Source of the DNA: Neodontobutis hainanensis
Taxonomy: Eukaryota; Chordata; Actinopteri; Gobiiformes; Odontobutidae
DNA length: 64,000 bases
Assembly (NCBI GenBank): GCA_024349245.1
Contig: JALDNG010000015.1
Location: 18,010,328-18,074,327 of the forward strand
Reading direction: 5' to 3'
Part shown: one piece after another, positions 25,214 through 39,141 of the stretch
How the letters are laid out: each line of letters begins with the position of its first letter
How positions within the stretch are numbered: the stretch's first letter is position 1
Notes under the pieces: model-generated
Told to the model about the DNA's origin: nothing
The model's database searches: none
Seen by the model: only the letters and a program-made list of their open reading frames with translations
Program-made: the position numbers and the translations under genes

Positions 25214-26937
25214 AAATATAGCTGCAAGCAGCAATGACGGGCCAAGCACTAGGCGGCATTCAATCTCATGCCGACATAGCCGGCAGCATCAGACCAACGG
25301 CAGTAAGCATATAAAGAAATTTCAATAAGACTTCAGTCTAAATGGCTGAAAAATCATCAATACGGTCTTTAGCACTTTGATTGAATGGTTTATCACGATC
25401 GACCAGTAACCAAACTGATGTGTGAAACAACTAGAGTGCTCAAACTCTGCAGGCAGACTCAATGTGTTAATGGCTGGCAGCATCAGACCAATGGCAGTAA
25501 GCAGTTAAAGACATTTCAATAAGACTTCAGTCTAAATGGCCGAAAAATCATCAATATGGTCTTTAGCACTTTGATTGAATGGTTTATCACGTCCAATCCA
25601 GAGGCAGCGCTGTAACCAAACTGATGTGTCAAACAACTAAGGTCCTCAAACTCAGCAGGCAGACTCAAGTCATGGTTGACATAACACGTACTAAGTTTGG
25701 TTAGAAAATATTAAAGCATTGCAGAGATATAGCCTGACTTTTATTTTTGTGCGCACTAAGTTGATTTCATTTGCGCAGTATTCGAAAACGGTTTGACGAA
25801 TCAACTTTCTTTTAATAACTTTTTGTCATCATAGTCTGAAGAAGATCTGGTTCAATTTTGGTGAAAATCGGACAAACGGTGTGGGAGGAGTTTGAAAAAG
25901 TAGGTTTTTGGAAAAAAACAACATGGCAAACAGGACGTTTGTCGAATAGGACATATTTGGTATCTGGGCTCTCGGCTTGATCCAGTGAACACATTAAGAC
26001 CATTTGTTTTACAATAGGTTAACGTAATAAAAGTTATTAGCATATTTATTGATTTGGGTTATAACTTTTGACCACAAGGTGGCGCTGCCCCAAAACTTTT
26101 TGAGTACCTTCAGGGCTTGGTCCCGAAGACACATACCAAGTTTCATAATGATGCGGCAATGCGTTAAAAAAATATAGCACTTTTTGACAATATTCATAAT
26201 GGCGACGCTCAAAATGGCGATATGGGAAAATTTGGTATCGCAGGACTCGGCATGACGCACTGAATCTAAAGAGACCAGTTTTATGATTTTTGGCAAAAGC
26301 GTTCAGAAGATATAAGCAAATAATTGACTTTTTATATCTCCTGACCACTAGGAGGCGCTGCGCCAAAACTCTGCAGGCATCCTCAAATCATAGTTGCCAT
26401 AACATGTACTAAGTTTGGTGAGAATATGTTAAAGCATTGCAGAGATATAGCCTGACTTTCATTTTTTTATGCGCATTAAGTCAATTTTATTTGCGCGGTA
26501 TTCGACAACGGTTTGAAGAATCAACTTTCTTCTCATAACTTTTGTCAGCATAGTCTGAAGATGATCTGGTTCAATTTTCGTGATAATCGGACAAACGGCC
26601 TAGGAGGAGTTCGCAAAAGTACATTTTTAGAAAATTCAAAATGGCGGAAAAACTATCATGGCGGAAAATGACGTCATAGGGTGCAATCGAATCGTCATGA
26701 GCTAAGGAATCAGAGGAAAAAGAATTTTAATTCTAGGCCTTACGGTTCAAAAGTTATTAACATAAACATAAGTCCGACTTTGGACAGTTGGTGGCGCTAG
26801 AGGATTAAGGTAGACACTTCAGATTTGTCAGGATGACAGCTCACACTGTCCACTTTTAGTGTACCAAATTTCACAACTTTTTAGCATACGGTTCTATGGC
26901 CTACCATAGACTCCCATGCAGGAATAATAATAATAAT
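25214..26937 (+). repeat. Macrosatellite unit 13 (short type, 1.7 kb)
   Basis: No inverted arm or ORF block. The end of module B carries a variant (GGCCTACCATAGACTCCCAT) shared with units 17, 21 and 22. Confidence 0.92.
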
Positions 26938-29312
26938 AAATATAGCTGCAAGCAGCCATGACGGGCCAAGCACTAGGCGGCATTCAATCTCATGCCGACA
27001 TAGCCGGCAGCATCAGACCAACGGCAGTAAGCATATAAAGAAATTTCAATAAGACTTCAGTCTAAATGGCTGAAAAATCATCAATACGGTCTTTAGCACT
27101 TTGATTGAATGGTTTATCACGGACCAGTAACCAAACTGATGTGTGAAACAACTAGAGTGCTCAAACTCTGCAGGCAGACTCAATGTGTTGATGGCGGCAG
27201 CATCAGACCAATGGCAGTAAGCAGTTAAAGACATTTCAATAAGACTTCAGTCTAAATGGCTGAAAAATCATCAATACGGTCTTTAGCACTTTGATTTAAT
27301 GGTTTATCACGTCCAATCCAGAGGCAGCGCTGTAACCAAACTGATGTGTGAAACAACTAAGGTCCTCAAACTCTGCAGGCAGACTCAATGTGTTGATGGC
27401 TGGCACCATCAGACCAATGGCAGTAAGCAGTTAAAGACATTTCAATAAGAGTTCAGTCTAAATGGCGGAAAATCACCAATACGGTCTTTAGCACTTTGAT
27501 TGAATGGTTTATCACGGATACCAGTAACCAAACTGATGTGTGAAACAACTAGAGTGCTCAAACTCTGCAGGCAGACTCAATGTGTTGATGGCTGGCAGCA
27601 TCAGACCAATGGCAGTAAGCAGTTAAAGACATTTCAATAAGATTTCAGTCTAAAAAGTCTTATTGAAATGTCTTTAGATGCTCACTGCCGTTGGTCTGAT
27701 GCTACGACTATGTCGGCATGAGCTTTAATGCTCAAGCGTTATACAGTATGTTTAGACAGTTTACAACTTAATTTGTGAAAAACTAAATCGGCAGTTCTAA
27801 CAAAACCAAGACTACTCAAATGCCCAGGTAACAGCATCGCTAATGGTCCAGCTCCTATGTAATACGTTATGTTATGTAATTCCCTATTTTCTAAGACTAT
27901 TGGCAGTCTCAGAAATGCCCAGTAAGCCATCTATGGTCTTTAGCACTTTGATTGAATGGTTTATCACGGTCGACCTAGAGGCAGCGCAGTAACCAAACTG
28001 ATGTGTGAAACAACTAAAGTCCTCAAACTCTGCAGGCAGACTCAAGTCATGGTTGCCATAACAATTACTAAGTTTGGTTAGAAAATATTAAAGCATTGCA
28101 GAGATATAGCCTGACTTTAATTTTTGGCGCATTAAGTCAAATTCATTTGCACGGTATTCGCAAACGGTTTGACTAATCAACTTAATTCTCATAACTCTTT
28201 GTCAGCATGGTCTGAAGATGTTATGATTCAATTTTGGTAAAAATCGGACAAACGGTGTGGGAGGAGTTCGAAAAAGTAGGTTTTTAAAGAAAGACAACAT
28301 GGCAAACAGGAAGTTTGGCCGAATAGGACATATTTGTTATCTGTGCTCTCGGCTTGATCCAGTGAACACAATAAGAGCATTTGTTTTACAATAGGGTAAC
28401 GGAATCAAAAGTTATTAGCATATTTGTGAATGTGGTTATAACTTTTGACCACAAGGTGGCGCTGCTCCAAAACCTTTTGAGTACCTTCAGGGCTTGGTCC
28501 CGACACATACCAAGTTTCATAATGATGCGGCAATGCGTTCAAAAAATATAGCACTTTTGACAATATTCATAATGGCCGACTCTCAAAATGGCGATATGGG
28601 AAAATTTGGTATTGCAGGACTCGGCATGACGCACTGAATCTAAAGAGACCAGTTTTATGATTTTTGGCAAAAGCGTTCAGAAGATATAAGCAAATAATTC
28701 ACTTTTTTATATCTCCTGACCACTAGGAGGCGCTGCGCCAAAACTCTGCAGGCATCCTCAAATCATGGTTGCCATAACACGTACTAAGTTTGGTTGGAAT
28801 ATGTTAAAGCATTGCAGAGATATACCCCGACATTTAATTTTGTGCGCACTAAGTCGAATTTATTTGCGCGGTATTTGACAACGGTTTGAAGAATCAACTT
28901 TATTCTCATAACTTTTAGTCAGCATAGTCTGAAGATGATCTGGTTCAATTTTCGTGAAAATCGGGGCTACGGCCTAGGAGGAGTTCGCAAAAGTACGTTT
29001 TTTAGAAAATTCAAAATGGCGGAAAAACTATCATGGCGGAAAATGACGTCAGAGGGTGCAATCGAATCGGCATGAGCTAAGGAATCAGAGGAAAAAGAAT
29101 TTTAATTCTAGGCCTTACGGTTCAAAAGTTATTAACATAAACATAAGTCCAACTTTGGACAGTTGGTGGCGCTAGAGGATTAAGGTAGACACTTCAGATT
29201 GGTTAGGATGACAGCTCACACTGTCCACTATTAGTGTACCAAATTTCACAACTTTTTAGCATACGGTTCTATGGGCTGCCATAGACTTACATTGCAGGAT
29301 AATAATAATAAT
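26938..29312 (+). repeat. Macrosatellite unit 14 (longest, 2.4 kb)
   Basis: Long type with an additional sub-repeat carrying the diagnostic GGCGGAAAATCACCAATACG (about 27,463), shared only with unit 18. The ORF copy at 27,739-27,930 is intact with two amino-acid changes. Confidence 0.92.
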
Positions 29313-31495
29313 AAATATAGCTGCAAGCAGCCATGACGGGCCAAGCACTAGGCGGCATTCAATCTCATGCCGACATAGCGGCAGCATCAGACCAACGGCA
29401 GTAAGCATATAAAGAAATTTCAATAAGACTTCAGTCTAAATGGCTGAAAAATCATCAATACGGTCTTTAGCACTTTGATTGAATGGTTTATCACGGTCGA
29501 CCAGTAACCAAACTGATGTGTGAAACAACTAGAGTGCTCAAACTCTGCAGGCAGACTCAATGTGTTGATGGCGGCAGCATCAGACCAATGGCAGTAAGAA
29601 TCTAAAGATATTTCAGTAAGACTTCAGTCTAAATGGCCAAAAATCATCAATACGGTCTTTAGCACTTTGATTTAATGGTTTATCACGTCAATCCAGAGGC
29701 AGCGCTGTAACCAAACTGATGTGTGAAACAACTAAGGTCCTCAAACTCTGCAGGCAGACTCAATGTGTTGATGGCTGGCACCATCAGACCAATGGCAGTA
29801 AGCATCTAAAGACATTTCAGTAAGATTTCAGTCTAAAAAGTCTTATTGAAATGTCTTTAGATGCTCACTACCGTTGGTCTGATGCTGCCTATGTCGGCAT
29901 GAGCTTTAATGCTCAAAACGTTATACAGTATGTTTAGACAGTTTACAACTTAAATTGTGAAAAACTAAATCGGCAGTTCTAACAAAACCAAGACTACTCA
30001 AATGCCCAGGTAACAGCATCGCTAATGGTCCAGCTCCTATGTAATACGTTATGTTATGTAATTCCCTATTTTCTAAGACTCTTGGCAGTCTCAGAAATGC
30101 CCAGTAAGCCATCTATGGTCTTTAGCACTTTGATTGAATGGTTTATCACGGTCGACCTAGAGGCAGCGCAGTAACCAAACTGATGTGTGAAACAACTAAA
30201 GTCCTCAAACTCTGCAGGCAGACTCAAGTCATGGTTGCCATAACAATTACTAAGTTTGGTTAGAAAATATTAAAGCATTGCAGAGATATAGCCCGACTTT
30301 CATTTTTGGCGCATTAAGTCAAATTCATTTGCATGGTATTCGCAAACGGTTTGACTAATCAACTTAATTCTCATAACTCTTTGTCAGCATGGTCTGAAGA
30401 TGTTATGATTCAATTTTAGTAAAAATCGGACAAGCGGTGTGGGAGGAGTTCGAAAAAGTAGGTTTTCGGAAAAAAACAACATGGCAAACAGGGCGTTTGT
30501 CCGAATAGGACATATTTGTTATCTGTGCTCTCGGCTTGATCCAGTGAACACATTAAGACCATTTGTTTTACAATAGGTTAACGTAATAAAAAGTTATTAG
30601 CATATTTATTGATTTGGGTTATAACTTTTGACCACAGGTGGCGCTGCCCCAAAACTTTTGAGTGCCTTCAGGGCTTGGTCCCGAAGACACATACCAAGTT
30701 TCATAATGATGCGGCAATGCGTTCAAAAAATATAGCACTTTTGACAATATTCATAATGGCCGACTCTCAAAATGGCGATATGGGAAAATTTGGTATCGCA
30801 GGACTCGGCATGACGCACTGAATCTAAAGAGACCAGTTTTATGATTTTTGGCAAGCGTTCAGAAGATATAAGCAAATAATTCACTTTTTATATCTCCTGA
30901 CCACTAGGAGGCGCTGCGCCAAAACTCTGCAGGCATCCTCAAAACATGGTTGCCATAACACGTACTAAGTTTGGTTGGAATATGTTAAAGCATTGCAGAG
31001 ATATACCCCAACATTTATTTTTGTGCGCACTAAGTCGAATTCATTTGCGCGGTATTCGACAACGGTTTGAAGAATCAACTTTATTCTCATAACTTTTAGT
31101 CAGCATAGTCTGAAGAAGATCTGGTTCAATTTTCATAAAAATCGGGGCTACGGCCTAGGAGGAGTTCGCAAAAGTACGTTTTTAGAAAATTCAAAATGGC
31201 GGAAAAACTATCATGGCGGAAAATGACGTCATAGGGTGCACTCGAATCGGCATGAGCTAAGGAATCAGAGGAAAAAGAATTTTAATTCTAGGTCTTACGG
31301 TTCAAAAGTTATTAACATAAACATAAGTCCGACTTTGGACAGTTGGTGGCGCTAGAGGATTAAGGTAGACACTTCAGATTGGTTAGGATGACAGCTCACA
31401 CTGTCCACTATTAGTGTACCAAATTTCACAACTTTTTAGCATACGGTTCTATGGGCTGCCATAGACTTACATTGCAGGATAATAATAATAATAAT
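29313..31495 (+). repeat. Macrosatellite unit 15
   Basis: Long type with an intact ORF copy at 29,921-30,112. It shares private variants (GACCACAGGTGGCGCTG, GGCAAGCGTTCAGAAG) with unit 19, about 7.64 kb downstream. Confidence 0.93.
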
Positions 31496-33652
31496 AAATA
31501 TAGCTGCAAGCAGCCATGACGGGCCAAGCACTAGGCCGGCATTCAATCTCATGCCGACATAGCCGGCAGCATCAGACCAACGGCAGTAAGCATATAAAGA
31601 AATTTCAATAAGACTTCAGTCTAAATGGCTGAAAAATCATCAATACGGTCTTTAGCACTTTGATTGAATGGTTTATCACGGTCGACCAGTAACCAAACTG
31701 ATGTGTGAAACAACTAGAGTGCTCAAACTCTGCAGGCAGACTCAATGTGTTGATGGCCGGCAGCATCAGACCAATGGCAGTAAGCATCTAAAGATATTTC
31801 AGTAAGACTTCAGTCTAAATGGCCAAAAAATCATCAATACGGTCTTTAGCACTTTGATTGAATGGTTTATCACGGTCGACCAGTAACCAAACTGATGTGT
31901 GAAACAACTAAGGTCCTCAAACTCTGCAGGCAGACTCAATGTGTTGATGGCTGGCACCATCAGACCAATGGCAGTAAGCATCTAAAGACATTTCAGTAAG
32001 ATTTCAGTCTAAAAAGTCTTATTGAAATGTCTTTAGATGCTCTCACTACGTTGGTCTGATGCTACGCTATGTCGGCATGAGCTTTAATGCTCAAAAGCGT
32101 TATACAGTATGTTTAGACAGTTTACAACTTAAATTGTGAAAAACTAAATCGGCAGTTCTAACAAAACCAAGACTACTCAAATGCCCAGGTAACAGCATCG
32201 CTAATGGTCCAGCTCCTATGTAATACGTTATGTTATGTAATTCCCTATTTTCTAAGACTCTTGGCAGTCTCAGAAATGCCCAGTAAGCCATCTATGGTCT
32301 TTAGCACTTTGATTGAATGGTTTATCACGGTCGACCTAGAGGCAGCGCAGTAACCAAACTGATGTGTGAAACAACTAAAGTCCTCAAACTCTGCAGGCAG
32401 ACTCAAGTCATGGTTGCCATAACAATTACTAAGTTTGGTTAGAAAATATTAAAGCATTGCAGAGATATAGCCCAACTTTCATTTTTGAGCGCATTAAGTC
32501 AAATTCATTTGCACGGTATTCGCAAACGGTTTGACTAATCAACTTAATTCTCATAACTCTTTGTCAGCATGGTCTGAAGATGTTATGATTCAATTTTGGT
32601 AAAAATCGGACAAGCGGTGTGGGAGGAGTTCGAAAAAGTAGGTTTTGGAAAAAACAACATGGCAAACAGGACGTTTGTCGAATAGGACATATTTGTTATC
32701 TGTGCTCGGCTTGATCCAGTGAACACATTAAGACCATTTGTTTTACAATAGGGTAACGTAATCAAAAGTTATTAGCATATTTATTGATTTGGGTTATAAC
32801 TTTTGACCACAATGGCGCTGCCCCAAAACTTTTGAGTGCCTTCAGGGCTTGGTCGAAGACACATACCAAGTTTCATAATGATGCGGCAATGCGTTCAAAA
32901 AATATAGCACTTTTGACAATATTCATAATGGCCGACTCTCAAAATGGCGATATGGGAAAATTTGGTATCGCAGGACTCGGCATGACGCACTGAATCTAAA
33001 GAGACCAGTTTTATGATTTTTGGCAAAAGCGTTCAGAAGATATAAGCAAATAATTCACTTTTTATATCTCCTGACCACTAGGAGGCGCTGCGCCAAAACT
33101 CTGCAGGCATCCTCAAAACATGGTTGCCATAACACGTACTAAGTTTGGTTGGAATATGTTAAAGCATTGCAGAGATATACCCCAACATTTATTTTTGTGC
33201 GCACTAAGTCGAATTCATTTGCGCGGTATTCGACAACGGTTTGAAGAATCAACTTTATTCTCATAACTTTTAGTCAGCATAGTCTGAAGAAGATCTGGTT
33301 CAATTTTCATAAAAATCGGGGCTACGGCCTAGGAGGAGTTCGCAAAAGTACGTTTTTAGAAAATTCAAAATGGCGGAAAAACTATCATGGCGGAAAATGA
33401 CGTCATAGGGTGCACTCGAATCGGCATGAGCTAAGGAATCAGAGGAAAAAGAATTTTAATTCTAGGTCTTACGGTTCAAAAGTTATTAACATAAACATAA
33501 GTCCGACTTTGGACAGTTGGTGGCGCTAGAGGATTAAGGTAGACACTTCAGATTGGTTAGGATGACAGCTCACACTGTCCACTATTAGTGTACCAAATTT
33601 CACAACTTTTTAGCATACGGTTCTATGGGCTGCCATAGACTTACATTGCAGG

Positions 33653-33683
<31 letters not shown>

Positions 33684-33734
33684 GAAATCTAACGAATACA
33701 ATAGGGTCTCGCACCTTGGTGCTTGGCCCCTAAT
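31496..33734 (+). repeat. Macrosatellite unit 16
   Basis: Long type with an intact ORF copy at 32,100-32,291. It shares private variants with unit 20, including the damaged M1 GACCACAATGGCGCTG and ATGCTCTCACTACG. It ends with a 3' module. Confidence 0.93.
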
Positions 33735-34750
33735 AAATATAGCTGCAAGCAGCAATGGCGGGGCCAAGCACAAGGCGGCATTCAATCTCATGCCGACATA
33801 GCCGGCAGCATCAGACCAACGGCAGTAAGCATATAAAGAAATTTCAATAAGACTTCAGTCTAAATGGCTGAAAAATCATCAATACGGTCTTTAGCACTTT
33901 GATTGAATGGTTTATCACGGCCGATCAGAGGCAGCGCAGTAACCAAACTGATGTGTGAAACAACTAGAGTGCTCAAACTCTGCAGGCAGACTCAATGTGT
34001 TGATGGCGGCAGCATCAGACCAATGGCAGTAAGCAGTTAAAGACATTTCAATAAGACTTCAGTCTAAATGGCTGAAAAATCATCAATACGTCTTTAGCAC
34101 TTTGATTGAATGGTTTATCACGCCCAATCCAGAGGCAGCGCAGTAACCACACTGATGTGTGAAACAACTAAGGTCCTCAAACTCAGCAGGCAGACTCAAG
34201 TCATGGTTGACATAACACATACTAAGTTTGGTTAGAAAATATTAAAGCATTGCAGAGATATAGCCTGACTTTTTATTTTTGTGCGCACTAAGTTGATTTC
34301 ATTTGCGCAGTATTATTCGACAACGGTTTGACGAATCAACTTTCTTTTAATAACTTTTTGTCATCATAGTCTGAAGATGATCTGGTTAAATTTTGGTGAA
34401 AATCGGACAAACGGTGTGGGAGGAGTTCGCAAAAGTACATTTTTAGAAAATTCAAAATGGCGGAAAAACTATCATGGCGGAAAATGACGTCATAGGGTGC
34501 AATCGAATCGTCATGAGCTAAGGAATCAGAGGAAAAAGAATTTTAATTCTAGGCCTTACGGTTCAGAAGTTATTAACATAAACATAAGTCCGACTTTGGA
34601 CAGTTGGTGGCGCTAGAGGGATTAAGGTAGACACTTCAGATTTGTCAGGATGACAGCTCACACTGTCCACTTTTAGTGTACCAAATTTCACAACTTTTTA
34701 GCATACGGTTCTATGGCCTACCATAGACTCCCATCAATAATAATAATAAT
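33735..34750 (+). repeat. Macrosatellite unit 17 (1.0-kb internal deletion)
   Basis: Module A is cut at about 34,418-34,430 and continues directly in module B, removing M1, M2 and about 0.7 kb. The junction lies in the GAGGAGTTCG stretch common to A and B, consistent with recombination between the two module copies. Confidence 0.92.
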
Positions 34751-36953
34751 AAATATAGCTGCAAGCAGCCAGGCCAAGCACTAGGCGGCATTCAATCTCA
34801 TGCCGACATAGCCGGCAGCATCAGACCAACGGCAGTAAGCATATAAAGAAATTTCAATAAGACTTCAGTCTAAATGGCTGAAAAATCATCAATACGGTCT
34901 TTAGCACTTTGATTGAATGGTTTATCACGGCCAGACCAAACTGTAACCAAACTGATGTGTGAAACAACTAGAGTGCTCAAACTCTGCAGGCAGACTCAAT
35001 GTGTTAATGGCGGCAGCATCAGACCAATTGCAGTAAGCATCTAAAGACATTTCAGTAAGACTTCAGTCTAAATGGCCAAAAATCATCAATACGGTCTTTA
35101 GCACTTTGATTTAATGGTTTATCACGTCCAATCCAGAGGCAGCGCTGTAACCAAACTGATGTGTGAAACAACTAAGGTCCTCAAACTCTGCAGGCAGACT
35201 CAATGTGTTGATGGCTGGCACCATCAGACCAATGGCAGTAAGCAGTTAAAGACATTTCAATAAGAGTTCAGTCTAAATGGCGGAAAATCACCAATACGGT
35301 CTTTAGCACTTTGATTGAATGGTTTATCACGGTCGATCAGCAACCAAACTGATGTGTGAAACAACTAGAGTGCTCAAACTCTGCAGGCAGACTCAATGTG
35401 TTGATGGCTGGCAGCATCAGACCAATGGCAGTAAGCAGTTAAAGACATTTCAATAAGATTTCAGTCTAAAAAGTCTTATTGAAATGTCTTTAGATGCTCA
35501 CTCTGATGCTACATGAGCTTTAATGCTCAAAACGTTATACAGACTCTTGGCAGTCTCAGAAATGCCCAGTAAGCCATCTATGGTCTTTAGCACTTTGATT
35601 GAATGGTTTATCACGGCGACCTAGAGGCAGCGCAGTAACCAAACTGATGTGTGAAACAACTAAAGTCCTCAAACTCTGCAGGCAGACTCAAGTCATGGTT
35701 GCCATAACAATTACTAAGTTTGGTTAGAAAATATTAAAGCATTGCAGAGATATAGCCGACTTTAATTTTTGAGCGCATTAAGTCAAATTCATTTGCACGG
35801 TATTGCAAACGGTTTGACTAATCAACTTAATTCTCATAACTCTTTGTCAGCATGGTCTGAAGATGTTATGATTCAATTTTGGTAAAAATCGGACAAACGG
35901 TGTGGGAGGAGTTCGAAAAAGTAGGTTTTTAAAGAAAACAACATGGCAAACAGGAAGTCTGGCGAATAGGACATATTTGTTATCTGTGCTCGGCTTGATC
36001 CAGTGAACACATTAAGACCATTTGTTTTACAATAGGGTAACGGAATCAAAAGTTATTAGCATATTTATTGATTTGGGTTATAACTTTTGACCACAAGGTG
36101 GCGCTGCCCCAAAACCTTTTGAGTACCTTCAGGGCTTGGTCGAAGACACATACCAAGTTTCATAATGATGCGGCAATGCGTTCAAAAAATATAGCACTTT
36201 TGACAATATTCATAATGGCCGACTCTCAAAATGGCCGATATGGGAAAATTTGGTATTGCAGGACTCGGCATGACGCACTGAATCTAAAGAGACCAGTTTT
36301 ATGATTTTTGGCAAAAGCGTTCAGAAGATATAAGCAAATAATTCACTTTTTATATCTCCTGACCACTAGGAGGCGCTGCGCCAAAACTCTGCAGGCATCC
36401 TCAAAACATGGTTGCCATAACACGTACTAAGTTTGGTTGGAATATGTTAAAGCATTGCAGAGATATACCCCAACATTTATTTTTGTGCGCACTAAGTCGA
36501 ATTCATTTGCGCGGTATTCGACAACGGTTTGAAGAATCAACTTTATTCTCATAACTTTTAGTCAGCATAGTCTGAAGAATGATCTGGTTCAATTTTCATA
36601 AAAATCGGAGGCTACGGCCTAGGAGGAGTTCGCAAAAGTACGTTTTTAGAAAATTCAAAATGGCGGAAAAACTATCATGGCGGAAAATGACGTCATAGGG
36701 TGCAATCGAATCGGCATGAGCTAAGGAATCAGAGGAAAAAGAATTTTAATTCTAGGCCTTACGGTTCAAAAGTTATTAACATAAACATAAGTCCGACTTT
36801 GGACAGTTGGTGGCGCTAGAGGATTAAGGTAGACACTTCAGATTGGTTAGGATGACAGCTCACACTGTCCACTATGAGTGTACCAAATTTCACAACTTTT
36901 TAGCATACGGTTCTATGGGCTGCCATAGACTTACATTGCAGGATAATAATAAT
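34751..36953 (+). repeat. Macrosatellite unit 18
   Basis: Resembles unit 14, including the shared GGCGGAAAATCACCAATACG variant. About 150 bp of the ORF block is deleted near 35,540, where GTTATACAG joins ACTCTTGGCAG. Confidence 0.92.
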
Positions 36954-39141
36954 AAATATAGCTGCAAGCAGCCATGACGGGGCCAAGCACTAGGCCGGCA
37001 TTCAATCTCATGCCGACATAGCCGGCAGCATCAGACCAACGGCAGTAAGCATATAAAGAAATTTCAATAAGACTTCAGTCTAAATGGCTGAAAAATCATC
37101 AATACGGTCTTTAGCACTTTGATTGAATGGTTTATCACGGTCGACCAGTAACCAAACTGATGTGTGAAACAACTAGAGTGCTCAAACTCTGCAGGCAGAC
37201 TCAATGTGTTGATGGCGGCAGCATCAGACCAATGGCAGTAAGCAATCTAAAGATATTTCAGTAAGACTTCAGTCTAAATGGCCAAAAATCATCAATACGG
37301 TCTTTAGCACTTTGATTGAATGGTTTATCACGTCAATCCAGAGGCAGCGCTGTAACCAAACTGATGTGTGAAACAACTAAGGTCCTCAAACTCTGCAGGC
37401 AGACTCAATGTGTTGATGGCTGGCACCATCAGACCAATGGCAGTAAGCATCTAAAGACATTTCAGTAAGATTTCAGTCTAAAAAGTCTTATTGAAATGTC
37501 TTTAGATGCTCACTACCGTTGGTCTGATGCTGCCTATGTCGGCATGAGCTTTAATGCTCAAAACGTTATACAGTATGTTTAGACAGTTTACAACTTAAAT
37601 TGTGAAAAACTAAATCGGCAGTTCTAACAAAACCAAGACTACTCAAATGCCCAGGTAACAGCATCGCTAATGGTCCAGCTCCTATGTAATACGTTATGTT
37701 ATGTAATTCCCTATTTTCTAAGACTCTTGGCAGTCTCAGAAATGCCCAGTAAGCCATCTATGGTCTTTAGCACTTTGATTGAATGGTTTATCACGGTCGA
37801 CCTAGAGGCAGCGCAGTAACCAAACTGATGTGTGAAACAACTAAAGTCCTCAAACTCTGCAGGCAGACTCAAGTCATGGTTGCCATAACAATTACTAAGT
37901 TTGGTTAGAAAATATTAAAGCATTGCAGAGATATAGCCCGACTTTCATTTTTGGCGCATTAAGTCAAATTCATTTGCATGGTATTCGCAAACGGTTTGAC
38001 TAATCAACTTAATTCTCATAACTCTTTGTCAGCATGGTCTGAAGATGTTATGATTCAATTTTAGTAAAAATCGGACAAGCGGTGTGGGAGGAGTTCGAAA
38101 AAGTAGGTTTTCGGAAAAAAACAACATGGCAAACAGGGCGTTTGTCCGAATAGGACATATTTGTTATCTGTGCTCTCGGCTTGATCCAGTGAACACATTA
38201 AGACCATTTGTTTTACAATAGGTTAACGTAATAAAAAGTTATTAGCATATTTATTGATTTGGGTTATAACTTTTGACCACAGGTGGCGCTGCCCCAAAAC
38301 TTTTGAGTGCCTTCAGGGCTTGGTCCCGAAGACACATACCAAGTTTCATAATGATGCGGCAATGCGTTCAAAAATATAGCACTTTTTGACAATATTCATA
38401 ATGGCCGACTCTCAAAATGGCGATATGGGAAAATTTGGTATCGCAGGACTCGGCATGACGCACTGAATCTAAAGAGACCAGTTTTATGATTTTTGGCAAG
38501 CGTTCAGAAGATATAAGCAAATAATTCACTTTTTATATCTCCTGACCACTAGGAGGCGCTGCGCCAAAACTCTGCAGGCATCCTCAAAACATGGTTGCCA
38601 TAACACGTACTAAGTTTGGTTGGAATATGTTAAAGCATTGCAGAGATATACCCCAACATTTATTTTTGTGCGCACTAAGTCGAATTCATTTGCGCGGTAT
38701 TCGACAACGGTTTGAAGAATCAACTTTATTCTCATAACTTTTAGTCAGCATAGTCTGAAGAAGATCTGGTTCAATTTTCATAAAAATCGGGGCTACGGCC
38801 TAGGAGGAGTTCGCAAAAGTACGTTTTTAGAAAATTCAAAATGGCGGAAAAACTATCATGGCGGAAAATGACGTCATAGGGTGCACTCGAATCGGCATGA
38901 GCTAAGGAATCAGAGGAAAAAGAATTTTAATTCTAGGTCTTACGGTTCAAAAGTTATTAACATAAACATAAGTCCGACTTTGGACAGTTGGTGGCGCTAG
39001 AGGGATTAAGGTAGACACTTCAGATTGGTTAGGATGACAGCTCACACTGTCCACTATTAGTGTACCAAATTTCACAACTTTTTAGCATACGGTTCTATGG
39101 GCTGCCATAGACTTACATTGCAGGATAATAATAATAATAAT
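36954..39141 (+). repeat. Macrosatellite unit 19
   Basis: Near-identical counterpart of unit 15, with an intact ORF copy at 37,566-37,757. Confidence 0.93.
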
